64,000 nt of DNA, from assembly GCA_964417895.1 (NCBI GenBank), contig CAYQJS010000013.1:45806-109805 (forward strand). Reading direction: 5' to 3'. Position numbers and translations under genes: made by a program. Each line of letters begins with the position of its first letter. Positions within the stretch are counted from its first letter, which is position 1. Shown here piece after piece: positions 8,545 to 17,350 of the stretch. The notes beneath the pieces were generated by a model, which saw only the letters and a list, made by a program, of their open reading frames with translations, searched no databases and was not told the DNA's origin. Origin of the DNA: CAYQJS01 sp964417895 (GTDB taxonomy: Bacteria > Chloroflexota > UBA6077 > SHYK01).

Positions 8545-8970
8545 ATGGGGACGTTTCGGGTCGCTCTGGAGGTGGGAGACTCGGCTGGCCAGCGTTGGCA
8601 ATCGGTCGCAGCTCTTGTTGACACCGGCTCGAGCTACAGCATCCTTCCGAGCACGTTACTCGAAGACTTAGGTGTGACTCCACACGATGAGTGCGTCTTC
8701 GCTCTCGCCGACGGAAGGAGAATTCGTCGTCGGCTGGGTCGCACCTGGGTTCGGCTCGATGGCAAGAGCGAGATCACGCTCGTGGCGTTTGGAACGGAGA
8801 GTGACGTTCCCGTGGTCGGTGCGTACACGCTCGAAGGCTTCGGACTTGTGGTGGATCCGGTCGGCCAGAGACTCGCGCCCACCGAGGCCCTGTATCTGGC
8901 CTCCAATCCTGGGGGATGCGCGCCCACCGATGCCCTGTATCTCGCCTCCGATCCCGGGGGATGCGCTTGA
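8545..8970 (+). CDS. Retropepsin-like aspartyl protease family protein, copy 2
   Basis: A 141-residue paralogue of the gene at 8029, with ALVDTGSSYSILP as the catalytic segment and GAYTLEGFGL further on. The start ATG 8545 has the same GGAGGT and six-base spacing as copy 1. The C-terminus carries an in-gene tandem duplication of 45 bp, giving PTEALYLASNPGGCA followed at once by PTDALYLASDPGGCA. The end overlaps the start of the Wzt-type ATPase gene by 10 bp, so the two are probably co-translated. Placement directly before a polysaccharide-export ATPase suggests a role near that system, but this is only context. Confidence 0.8.
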   Translation: MGTFRVALEVGDSAGQRWQSVAALVDTGSSYSILPSTLLEDLGVTPHDECVFALADGRRIRRRLGRTWVRLDGKSEITLVAFGTESDVPVVGAYTLEGFGLVVDPVGQRLAPTEALYLASNPGGCAPTDALYLASDPGGCA

Positions 8971-10298
8971 TCTCGCCTGCGATTAGCTTCCAGGGGGTAT
9001 CCAAGCGCTTCACGATCCGACACGAGCGCGCGCGGTCGTTCCAGGACTTGCTCGTTCGAAGGTTTCGGCAGAACGACGCCAGCGAGGAGTTCTGGGCGCT
9101 CAGGGACGTGTCATTCGCGGTGGCGCCGGGTGCTGCGCTTGGCATCGTCGGGGCGAATGGATCGGGTAAAAGCACGCTCCTCAAACTGATGACGCGGATT
9201 CTCGCCCCGACCCATGGCGTCGTTTCCGTCACCGGCCGAGTCTCGGCGCTGCTCGAGCTCGGAGCCGGCTTCCATCCGGAGCTGTCCGGACGGGACAACG
9301 TGTTCCTCAACGCTTCGATTCTCGGACTGCGGCGGCGCGACGTCGCGGCGAGATTCGACGACATCGTGAGGTTCGCCGAGCTCGAACGGTTCATCGACAT
9401 CCCTGTGAAGCACTACTCCTCGGGGATGTACGCACGCCTGGGGTTCGCGGTTGCGATCAACGTCGATCCTGAGATCCTACTCATCGACGAAGTCCTGTCA
9501 GTCGGAGACGAGGCATTCCAGGAGCGTTGCCTGCAGGAGATCCGTCGCTACCATCGCGCCGGCAAGACCCTGGTGCTGGTGAGCCACGACCTGGCGGCGA
9601 TCAGGTCGCTCTGCACCGAGGCGATGTGGCTCCACGACGGACGGATCGCGGCCCACGGTGCCTCAGGGCCCGTCGTGGGCCAGTACCTGGCCGAGGTGCA
9701 CGGGCGGCCCCAGCCGACCGCAGAGGTTGGGCGAACCGTGCCGGCAGGCAAATCGGCGGTGAACGAACCCGAGGGGGACGCGCCGCGGCGCGGGTCGCGC
9801 TGGGGGAGTGGGGAGGCCCAGATTCTCGCGGTCGAGTTCCTGCGGCCGGAGGGTTCTCCGGCGGCGGTCCCGAGTGGCGAGCCCCTGACCATCCGGATCG
9901 CGTATCGGGCGGACCGGCGGATCGAGCGGCCGGTGTTCGGCCTCGCCATATCCAGCCCCGAAGGCGTCCAGATCACTGGCCCAAACACTCGCTTCAGCTC
10001 CTACCCCATCCCGTTCATCGAGGGGGAGGGCGACGTACGCTATGCCATCGATGCGCTCCCACTCGTTCCGTCTCGCTACTGGGTGAGCGCCGCGATCTAC
10101 GATGAGACGGCCGAGCATCCCTTCGACCACCATGAGCAGATGTATCCGCTCGTGGTGTCGCCCGGGCGCGGCGTGTGGGCAGAGGAGCGCTACGGCCTGG
10201 TGCGCATCCCTGGAGCGTGGGCCCATGTACCTGGCCCGAGCGGGAAGCGCGCGGCGGGCGACGGGGTGGCGGCGCTGCTCGAATCCCGGCCCCGCTGA
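8961..10298 (+). CDS. Polysaccharide export ABC ATPase with Wzt-type C-terminal domain
   Basis: About 445 residues. The ATPase part carries Walker A GANGSGKST (about residue 63), signature YSSGMYARLGF (about 152), Walker B ILLIDEVLSVGDE (about 172) and LVSHDLAAI. A C-terminal beta-rich domain (about 285-430, with SPEGVQITGPNT and YWVSAAIYDE) resembles the Wzt carbohydrate-recognition domain that selects finished glycans. With the ABC-2 permease at 16547 it should export an O-antigen-like polymer. ATG 8961 is chosen because homology with the duplicated fragment at 8394 begins right after it. The stop is followed immediately by the GTG of the next gene. Confidence 0.9.
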   Translation: MRLISPAISFQGVSKRFTIRHERARSFQDLLVRRFRQNDASEEFWALRDVSFAVAPGAALGIVGANGSGKSTLLKLMTRILAPTHGVVSVTGRVSALLELGAGFHPELSGRDNVFLNASILGLRRRDVAARFDDIVRFAELERFIDIPVKHYSSGMYARLGFAVAINVDPEILLIDEVLSVGDEAFQERCLQEIRRYHRAGKTLVLVSHDLAAIRSLCTEAMWLHDGRIAAHGASGPVVGQYLAEVHGRPQPTAEVGRTVPAGKSAVNEPEGDAPRRGSRWGSGEAQILAVEFLRPEGSPAAVPSGEPLTIRIAYRADRRIERPVFGLAISSPEGVQITGPNTRFSSYPIPFIEGEGDVRYAIDALPLVPSRYWVSAAIYDETAEHPFDHHEQMYPLVVSPGRGVWAEERYGLVRIPGAWAHVPGPSGKRAAGDGVAALLESRPR

Positions 10299-11330
10299 GT
10301 GAAAGACCTCCTCGATCTCTCGTTCGACTTGTACTCAAGGCACTGTCTCGTTCAGCGGGTGGCCGACTGTGCGCGCCAGGTCCACGGGAAGGCGAGCCTC
10401 CGCGTTCTCGACGTGGGGGGCTACCCGTGCTACACGCCACGCTTCCTCCCCGGCGATCACGTAGTTGTCGCCGACCTCGTAGAGCCGGCTCCCGAGGCGC
10501 CACCGACCGGCTACCTTCGGGCAGATGGGGCTGCTCTGCCATTCCGGGACGGAGCTTTCGACCTGGTGGTGTCGCTGGACTCTCTGGAGCACGTGCCCGC
10601 CGGACGGCGAGAGGACTATGTGTCGGAGCTGTTGCGGTGCAGCGCAGACTATGTGCTGCTCGTCGCCCCGTTCGCCCAGGACGAGACGGTTCTAGCCGAT
10701 GGCCTCCTGGCCGCGTTTGCGCGCGTTTTCGACCAGGAGGAGTCACCTCAGCTCGTCGAGCACCAGGCGTATGGTCTTCCGAAGCTGGAACAGTGGCTGG
10801 CTTTTGTGCGAGCGCGCGGAGCGGAATGCATCTCCTTCTCGAGCGGGTTCGTGTACAACTGGCTCCCGATGATGCTGGTCAAGTACTACCTGGTGGGCCT
10901 GCCCGATACCCTGGACCTGCACCATGCGCTCGACCGGTTTTACAACACGATGCTCCAGCGGTCGGATGCGCGTGCGCCCGGGTACCGTCAGGGCATCCTG
11001 GCTTCCAAAAATGGGCACACCACCGTTCTCGGCGCCATGGAACAGGAGCTCCGGGCAGTGGACTCGCCCGACCGGATGGAGATCATCGAGCGCATGGGGC
11101 AGATCGATTTGGTGCTCAAGCTCGCCGACCTCCACGTGAAGTGGCGCAGAGACGAGTCGCTCCGTGAGGACATTCTGGCCAAGAGTCGCCACATTGAGAA
11201 TCTGGAGGCGCTCTTGCAGGCCGAGCGCGATCGCGTCGGCGACCTGGAGGGCCACCTTGCGTCCATCCAGCGGGGTCGCGTCATGCGGACGCTGAATGCC
11301 TTGCATCGCCTGGTGCGACGGAAGCTGTGA
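10299..11330 (+). CDS. SAM-dependent methyltransferase with C-terminal coiled coil
   Basis: A 343-residue class I methyltransferase. The SAM-binding glycine-rich loop is LRVLDVGGYP (about residues 33-42), and the acidic and post-motifs VVADLVEP, FDLVVSLDSLEHVP follow. The last 70 residues are rich in heptad-like Leu/Glu/Arg (ENLEALLQAERDRVGDLEG), consistent with a coiled coil like those of chain-length or capping enzymes in ABC-dependent glycan pathways. It starts at GTG directly after the ATPase stop and overlaps the next gene by GTGA. A capping methyltransferase acting on the exported glycan is a fair inference. Confidence 0.8.
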   Translation: MKDLLDLSFDLYSRHCLVQRVADCARQVHGKASLRVLDVGGYPCYTPRFLPGDHVVVADLVEPAPEAPPTGYLRADGAALPFRDGAFDLVVSLDSLEHVPAGRREDYVSELLRCSADYVLLVAPFAQDETVLADGLLAAFARVFDQEESPQLVEHQAYGLPKLEQWLAFVRARGAECISFSSGFVYNWLPMMLVKYYLVGLPDTLDLHHALDRFYNTMLQRSDARAPGYRQGILASKNGHTTVLGAMEQELRAVDSPDRMEIIERMGQIDLVLKLADLHVKWRRDESLREDILAKSRHIENLEALLQAERDRVGDLEGHLASIQRGRVMRTLNALHRLVRRKL

Positions 11331-13870
11331 CCGCCGAGCTGCCCTCGGCCAGCATCGTCATCCCTACCTTCAATGGCCTCGACCACCTCGACGCCTGTCT
11401 GGGCAGTCTGAGTCAGCTGGAATACCCACGAAGCCAGTATCGGGTGATCGTCGTCGACAACGGCAGCACGGACGGTTCGCCGAAGTGGGTTGCAGAGCAC
11501 CACCCCGAGGTGCGCGTGACCGAGCTGGGCCGCAACCTGGGCTTCGCGGCAGCGTGCAATCGCGGCGCGCGCGACTCAGAGGCGGATGTGGTCGCGTTCC
11601 TCAACAACGACATGCGCGTCGAGGGGTCGTGGCTGCGAGAGCTGGTGGGGCCGCTGGGCTCGCAATCCGACGTCGTGGCGACGGGCGGGAAGATCCTGTC
11701 CTGGAATGGAAAGGCCATCGATTTCGTCCGGGGCACCACGAACTTCTATGGTCACGGCTTCCAGCCGCTGCATGGGAGACCCGCGGAGGACGACGTGGGG
11801 CAGGAGCCCCGCCCTGCATTGTTCGCCTGTGGGGGCTCGATGGCCGTCCGCAAGGACCTCTTCCTTTCGCTAGGCGGGTTTGACGAAGATTACTTTGCCT
11901 TCTTCGAGGACGTCGACTTCGGCTGGCGGGCATGGGTGAGCGGCCATCGAGTGCTCCTCGTCCCGACGGCGTTGACCTACCACAGAGGCCATGCCACCGG
12001 CGCCAGGCTTCCGGCACACCAGCTGCGCGTGCTGTACGAGCGCAACGCCTTGGCCACCGTGATCAAAAACTACGACGATGCCAACCTCGCTCGGGTGTTG
12101 CCGGCGGCGCTGCTCCTCGCGGCCAAGCGAGCGCAGGTGTACGGCCACATTCACGCGGCGCCCTATCGCGCCTGGGCGGACGCTCCGCAGGAGAGCGAGC
12201 AGGTGAAGCGCGCGGGAATCAGCGAGATCATCGCGCTGAGCGACCTCGCAAAGGACGCCGAGCGCCTCTGGGCGAAAAGGGCGTCGGTGCAAGCGGCGCG
12301 GGCGCGGCCGGATGCCGATATCCTTCCGCTCCTCGAAGCGCCATTCGAGACCAACTGCCTCGACGAGGAATACATGGACGTCCAGGAAACCCTACAGCGA
12401 GTGTTCGGAATCGACGCCATGTTTGCCGCCCCGCGCGCAACGCCCCGAGTGCTCATCGTCAGCAACGATACGGTCAATGCCCGCATGGCGGGGCCGGGCA
12501 TCCGCTCCTGGGAGATGGCGAAAGTCCTGTCTCGGGTGCAGCCCGTTACCCTCGCCGTTCCCAACGATGACCCCATCCCGGGCGACGGCTTCGACGTGCT
12601 GGGGTACGGCTCGACCGCGGGGCGCGGGCTGCGGAGGCTCGCGGCCGAGCATGACGTCGTCGTCGTTCAGGGCTTCGTTCTGCACCTCTTTCCGTACCTC
12701 GCCGATCTGGGAAAACCTATCGTCGTCGACCTCTACGATCCATTCACGTTGGAGAATCTTCACGTCTTCTCTCATGACCCGATGGACGAGCGATCGACGC
12801 TCCACGAAGCGCATCTGGGCGTACTCAACGCGCAGATTCGGGCCGGCGATTTCTTTCTCTGCGCTAGCGAAAAGCAACGCGACTACTGGCTTGGCATGCT
12901 CGGCGCCAACAACCGGATCAATCCGCACCAGTACGATGCCGACCCGACGCTCCGACGGCTCGTCGAAGTCGCCCCATTTGGGATCTCGGGCGAGCCGCCG
13001 ATGCACACCGCCCCCTCGTTGAAGGGCATCTACCCGGGGATAGAGCGGGACGACCGCGTCATTGTGTGGGGGGGCGGAATCTGGGAGTGGTTCGACCCCC
13101 TCAGCCTGATCACGGCCGTGGAGCGCATCCGCCGCACCCGGCCCGAGATCAAGCTCTTCTTCATGGGGATTAGGCATCCAAACCCGATGGTCCCCCCAAT
13201 GGCTATGACTCAGCGCGCCATTGACCTTGCGCGGCAGCTTGGACAGGATGGGACGGGAGTTTTCTTTAACGAGTGGGTGCCCTACGAGGAGCGTCATAAC
13301 TACCTGCTCGAGGCGGACATCGGGGCGAGCCTGCACTTCGATCACCTGGAGACCCGCTTCTCCTTCCGCACGCGCGTACTCGATTACATCTGGGCAGGGT
13401 TACCCATCGTCTGCACCCGTGGGGACGCTGTCGGCGACCTGGTCGAGGCCCATCGCCTCGGACGGGTCGTCGACTATGGCGATGTCGACGGGCTCGTCGA
13501 CGCGCTCCTCTCAGTCCTCGATGAGCCCCGTGGGCGCGCCGCGTACGCGGCGCGCTTCAGTGAGGTTGCTCGCCAACTGACCTGGGAGCGCGCTCTCGCG
13601 CCGCTCCAGCGGTTCTGCGAGGCCCCCCGCCTTGCCCCCGACCGCGTGGCGAACTTGCGAGCGTTAGCGGTCGGAGAACGAGGTGGGTTCACCGCGGGGG
13701 GACCCGTCCGTGGACGACATGCAGGGCTCCTCGCGCAACCGCCTCCCCCCACGCCACTTTCTGGACTCCCGGGCCGCGCGTGGACGTATCTCCAGATGGG
13801 GGGGCTGCCCAGACTCTGGGCCGAGGTCCGGTCCTACCTCAGGTGGCTCAGAATCCGAAGCGACCAGTAG
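11327..13870 (+). CDS. Two-domain glycosyltransferase, GT2 fused to GT4-like
   Basis: An 847-residue protein. Residues 1-290 form a GT2 (GT-A) domain with SIVIPTFNGLDHLDACL, the nucleotide-sugar and metal site FLNNDMRV, and the acceptor-site FFEDVDFGWRAW. After a linker of about 90 residues, residues 380-780 look like a GT-B (GT4-like) domain: RMAGPGIRSWEMAKVL, VVVQGFVLHLFP, EVAPFGISGEPP and VIVWGGGIWEWFDP. Fusions of two transferases generally add successive sugars to one acceptor. The GTG start overlaps the methyltransferase stop by four bases. The last about 100 residues are low-complexity. Sugar identities cannot be read from the sequence. Confidence 0.85.
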   Translation: MTAELPSASIVIPTFNGLDHLDACLGSLSQLEYPRSQYRVIVVDNGSTDGSPKWVAEHHPEVRVTELGRNLGFAAACNRGARDSEADVVAFLNNDMRVEGSWLRELVGPLGSQSDVVATGGKILSWNGKAIDFVRGTTNFYGHGFQPLHGRPAEDDVGQEPRPALFACGGSMAVRKDLFLSLGGFDEDYFAFFEDVDFGWRAWVSGHRVLLVPTALTYHRGHATGARLPAHQLRVLYERNALATVIKNYDDANLARVLPAALLLAAKRAQVYGHIHAAPYRAWADAPQESEQVKRAGISEIIALSDLAKDAERLWAKRASVQAARARPDADILPLLEAPFETNCLDEEYMDVQETLQRVFGIDAMFAAPRATPRVLIVSNDTVNARMAGPGIRSWEMAKVLSRVQPVTLAVPNDDPIPGDGFDVLGYGSTAGRGLRRLAAEHDVVVVQGFVLHLFPYLADLGKPIVVDLYDPFTLENLHVFSHDPMDERSTLHEAHLGVLNAQIRAGDFFLCASEKQRDYWLGMLGANNRINPHQYDADPTLRRLVEVAPFGISGEPPMHTAPSLKGIYPGIERDDRVIVWGGGIWEWFDPLSLITAVERIRRTRPEIKLFFMGIRHPNPMVPPMAMTQRAIDLARQLGQDGTGVFFNEWVPYEERHNYLLEADIGASLHFDHLETRFSFRTRVLDYIWAGLPIVCTRGDAVGDLVEAHRLGRVVDYGDVDGLVDALLSVLDEPRGRAAYAARFSEVARQLTWERALAPLQRFCEAPRLAPDRVANLRALAVGERGGFTAGGPVRGRHAGLLAQPPPPTPLSGLPGRAWTYLQMGGLPRLWAEVRSYLRWLRIRSDQ

Positions 13871-13889
13871 GGCCGTGGGGTCAATCATT

Positions 13890-14035
13890 CCTCTCCCACC
13901 GGAGTGGGAGAGGTTAAGGTGAGGGCACCTCCTCGAGGGCATACCCGAGTGTCTGGGCGGAGGCACGACTGTTGGTGCTTCCACCGGTGGGGGGCTGCCC
14001 TCACCCTCCCCTCTCCCACTGTGGTGGGAGAGGGA
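13890..14035. repeat. Composite hairpin-spacer-hairpin element, copy 2
   Basis: Left hairpin CTCTCCCACCGGAGTGGGAG (from 13891), then GGTGAGGGC, a spacer, GCCCTCACCC and a right hairpin CTCTCCCACTGTGGTGGGAG with AGGG following. The right arm (GGGAGAGGGA) lies 8-15 bases before the likely TTG start at 14045 and may serve as its ribosome-binding site. Confidence 0.75.
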
Positions 14036-14044
14036 TGTCCGTCC

Positions 14045-16525
14045 TTGCGGCTTCTCGTGCTTGCTTTCTTCGCCGCTCTCGTAGTGCTGCAGAGCGGTTG
14101 CGTCCAACACACCGCTGCGCCACCTCGGCCGTCCGAGCCTATCGGCCCGATTTACGCGGGGCATGTCGCGGAACAGGTCTTCGCCGCTCGTGACGGCGAG
14201 CTGGTTGGCCTCGACATCCTCCTGGCGACCTACGCGCGACGCAACCGCGGCGCGGTGGTGCTGCGACTTCGGGACGCGTCGATAGGGGGCGATGTGCGCG
14301 TCGTGCAGATCGACGCGTCGTCCATTGAGGACAACGCGCTCTATCGGTTTCGCTTCGACCCTGTCCGGCCGCGACTCACGCCATCCGCCTGGACGTTCAC
14401 GATCGAGAGCGACGCTAGCTCTGTCGATAACGCTATCACCGTCTGGGAGACCGCCGACGACGTGATCGCGGGCGGCGACGCCACGTACGACGGCCGCGCC
14501 CACGAAGCGGGCCTTGTATTCGCGCCGATCTACGCGGACCCCCTGCATGCCGCTGTGGCCAGCCAGATGCGCCGGTTGGTGGAGGCCCCCGTCCCACCGC
14601 TGGCGACCACGCTGGTGCTTTTCGTGCCCGGGTTCGCCCTGGCCCGGCTGTTCATCAGCCGGGCGCGCCATGGGCTGGCGTTGCAGGTCGCGGCCGCGCC
14701 CGCGTTCGGCCTGACGGCCGCGAGTCTCATGACGCTCTATGCGAGCACCGCCGGCCTTCCGCTCGGGCCGGTGACAACGTGGGTTGTCGTCGCGGTTAGC
14801 GGTCTGGTGATCGTGGCGAGGGAGGGCTGGGGTGGGAGTGAGCGTCGGCCCGATATCCGTCGGAGCTGGCCCATCATCCTCGCGTCACTCGGGCGCCTGG
14901 ACTGGAGCGTTGCGGCGACAGCCGCGGCGTTCGTCGCCGGCGTCCTTATCCGGAGCATCGCGCTCGAAGATGGCGGAGTGCCTCCGGGAGCCGACACCTA
15001 CCACCACGCCCTCATTACGCAGCTCATCCTCGATCACGGCGGATTGCCGGAGTCGTATCGGCCGTTCGCTGCTATCGACTCCTTCGCCTACCATTTCGGT
15101 TTCCACGCATTTGCCGCCCTCGCTGCGTCGGCCGTTTCCGTCTCGGGCCTCGACGCGGTGTCGTGGCTTGGGCCCCTGCTTAGCGCGTTGCCGGCGCTAT
15201 CGATCTTCGTGCTGGCTCGAACCGCCGGTCTCGGGGGGCTGGCAACAGCCGCGGCGGTGGTCATCGTCGCGCTGGTTGATCCCTTTCCTCTCGATCTCGT
15301 CGATATCGGCCGGTACCCGCAGCTCACCGCCCTGACGATCCTGCCGGTCGGCCTTGCGTTCGCGATGGGGTACGTCGGTGGGCGCTCTCCGGCGCCGACC
15401 AGATTCGAGGCCCTTCGACCCGTCGTTGGCGGAGCGCTGCTAACGGCGGGCCTGTTCCTCACCCACTACCGGATCCTCCTGTTTCTTGTTGTGCTGGTAG
15501 GGCTGAATGTCCTCCGGGTTCTAGTGCGCCCAGGGGGGATCCGCGTGAGTCCAGCGTGGGGGACGCTCCGGTTTCCGACGCTCGTGCTGGTCGGTGGCGT
15601 TGCCCTCGTCGGGCCGTGGGTTGGCGGTCTCATGGAGGACTTCACGCTCGGCGTCCGGGGGAGCGGAGGCCGCTATGCCCCCGAGTACTATAGCCTGGAC
15701 CGCCTCGGCGATACGCTCGCCCACCCCGCCCTGGGCCCCCTGCTCGTGCTGGGTGGGCTGGGGCTCGGACTGGCGATCGCATCGCGACAATCGCTCGTCC
15801 TGCTGCTCGGCGTGTGGGCCGCTCTGCAGATCGCCATCTCCAACCCGCACTGGCTGCCGGTCCCAGGGGCTGGATGGGTAGATACGGTGACCGTCGCCAC
15901 GTCCCTCTTCCTGCCCGTAAGCCTTGCTGTGGGTTTCCTAGTGCAGCAGGTCGGCCGCTTCATCGCAGCGCGTGCGCCGCGGGCCGAAATCGTGCTCGCC
16001 TTCGGCATCGCGGGGCTTGCCGTGTGGGGGGCCCTTCAGCTCCCGTCCGTCATTCAGCCTGCCCATCGGCTCGCGCAGACCGGCGATCTGGTCGCCGCCG
16101 GATGGATCCGAGAAAACGTAGCTCCCGGCTCACGCTTTCTGGTAAACGCCTTCGTGCTGCGCTGGGAGCCGGACTTCGTCGCGCCGACCGACGGCGGATA
16201 CTGGCTTCCGCTGCTCGCGGGCCACCGGACGACGCTGCTGCCCATGGTGTATGCTGCGGAGCGCGGCGCATCCGTCGCCGAGGTGGACCGCATGGAGCGC
16301 CTTGCTCGGGCGGCGGCCGCGCCGGCGTCGGCGGAGTCGCTCCGGCTGCTGCGCGAGTCCGGCGTGACGCACGTCTACCTCGGCGTCCGGCGCGGGCCCA
16401 TCCCCGAGCATGAAATCGCCGCCAGCCCCTCCTATCGCCGCGTTTATCGCGCCGGGGGTGTTGCCATCTACGAGCTCCTGGGTCCACAGGACTCGTCAAC
16501 GATGGCTCGCGCCCATGGGTCATGA
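14045..16525 (+). CDS. Large multi-spanning membrane protein, glycosyltransferase-like
   Basis: About 826 residues. A hydrophobic N-terminal segment (LRLLVLAFFAALVVLQSGC) could be a signal anchor or lipoprotein signal. It is followed by an about 160-residue periplasmic beta-rich region (residues about 30-190) and then a dozen hydrophobic helices. A GADTYHHALITQLIL motif around residue 320 recalls the acidic catalytic loop of GT-C enzymes. A soluble tail with a GVTHVYLGVRRGP segment resembles the C-terminal domains of membrane mannosyltransferase-like proteins. TTG 14045 is chosen because upstream in-frame sequence is translated hairpin repeat. The exact family is not recognised; a lipid-linked-sugar glycosyltransferase is the best guess. 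Confidence 0.65.
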   Translation: MRLLVLAFFAALVVLQSGCVQHTAAPPRPSEPIGPIYAGHVAEQVFAARDGELVGLDILLATYARRNRGAVVLRLRDASIGGDVRVVQIDASSIEDNALYRFRFDPVRPRLTPSAWTFTIESDASSVDNAITVWETADDVIAGGDATYDGRAHEAGLVFAPIYADPLHAAVASQMRRLVEAPVPPLATTLVLFVPGFALARLFISRARHGLALQVAAAPAFGLTAASLMTLYASTAGLPLGPVTTWVVVAVSGLVIVAREGWGGSERRPDIRRSWPIILASLGRLDWSVAATAAAFVAGVLIRSIALEDGGVPPGADTYHHALITQLILDHGGLPESYRPFAAIDSFAYHFGFHAFAALAASAVSVSGLDAVSWLGPLLSALPALSIFVLARTAGLGGLATAAAVVIVALVDPFPLDLVDIGRYPQLTALTILPVGLAFAMGYVGGRSPAPTRFEALRPVVGGALLTAGLFLTHYRILLFLVVLVGLNVLRVLVRPGGIRVSPAWGTLRFPTLVLVGGVALVGPWVGGLMEDFTLGVRGSGGRYAPEYYSLDRLGDTLAHPALGPLLVLGGLGLGLAIASRQSLVLLLGVWAALQIAISNPHWLPVPGAGWVDTVTVATSLFLPVSLAVGFLVQQVGRFIAARAPRAEIVLAFGIAGLAVWGALQLPSVIQPAHRLAQTGDLVAAGWIRENVAPGSRFLVNAFVLRWEPDFVAPTDGGYWLPLLAGHRTTLLPMVYAAERGASVAEVDRMERLARAAAAPASAESLRLLRESGVTHVYLGVRRGPIPEHEIAASPSYRRVYRAGGVAIYELLGPQDSSTMARAHGS

Positions 16526-16546
16526 ATCTCGCCCGACGGAGCATTT

Positions 16547-17350
16547 GTGAGCCTCTCCGCCGCTCTCGGTGAGACTGTCCGGTACCGAGGGCTGCTCCGC
16601 AATCTGCTCGCCCGCGACCTTGCTGTTCGCTACAAGCGCTCGGTTCTCGGGTTCCTCTGGACTCTCCTGAACCCTCTGCTGCTCATGGTGGTGTTCACCG
16701 TCGTGTTCCAGGTGCTGCTTCCCACCAACATCGCCTATTTCCCAGTCTTCATCCTCATCGGCATCCTGGCGTGGAACTTTTGCGCCGGCGCGACGATGGC
16801 GTGTGTGCACAGCATCGTGGCCAACGGCGACCTGGTCCGGAAGGTGTACTTTCCTCGAGAGATGCTGCCGCTGTCCGCGGTGCTTGCCAGCCTCGTCCAC
16901 TTCGTGCTGGCGCTCTCGCTCGTGTTCGTGCTGGGACCGCTCTCGGGCCTCTCCTTCACACCGTTGGCGCTCTGGCTCCCTATCACGATTCTGTTTCAGA
17001 CCGTGTTCCTGGCGGGACTCGGCCTGGTCCTGGCCGCTGTGAACGTGTTCTTCCGAGACACGGAGGCCGTGATGGACGTAGGTCTCCTCGCATGGTTCTT
17101 CCTGACGCCGGTCTTCTACCCCCTCGACATCCTCTTCGATAAGACCGTCGGTCCCATGAATCTTGGCTGGCTCATGCACGTGCTGAACCCGATGGCGTCG
17201 TTCATCTCCACCTATCGGCTCGTGCTCATCGATCAGGCTCCCCCGGATCCAGCCTTCCTCGCCCGCACGTTTGCCGTATCGCTGGTCGTGCTGGCGGTCG
17301 GCTACGCGCTCTTCAAGAAGCTAGAGCCCCGCTTCGGCGAGGAGCTGTGA
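16547..17350 (+). CDS. ABC-2 type polysaccharide export permease
   Basis: A 267-residue inner-membrane protein with about six helices, the partner of the Wzt-type ATPase at 8961. The family opening LLARDLAVRYKRSVLGFLW, an amphipathic interface helix before the first membrane span, and NVFFRDTEAVMDVGLLAWF are clearly seen. The start GTG 16547 lies 21 bp after the previous stop. It is unusual only in being separated from its ATPase by three genes. It overlaps the next gene by GTGA. Together they would form the Wzm/Wzt-like exporter. Confidence 0.9.
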   Translation: MSLSAALGETVRYRGLLRNLLARDLAVRYKRSVLGFLWTLLNPLLLMVVFTVVFQVLLPTNIAYFPVFILIGILAWNFCAGATMACVHSIVANGDLVRKVYFPREMLPLSAVLASLVHFVLALSLVFVLGPLSGLSFTPLALWLPITILFQTVFLAGLGLVLAAVNVFFRDTEAVMDVGLLAWFFLTPVFYPLDILFDKTVGPMNLGWLMHVLNPMASFISTYRLVLIDQAPPDPAFLARTFAVSLVVLAVGYALFKKLEPRFGEEL

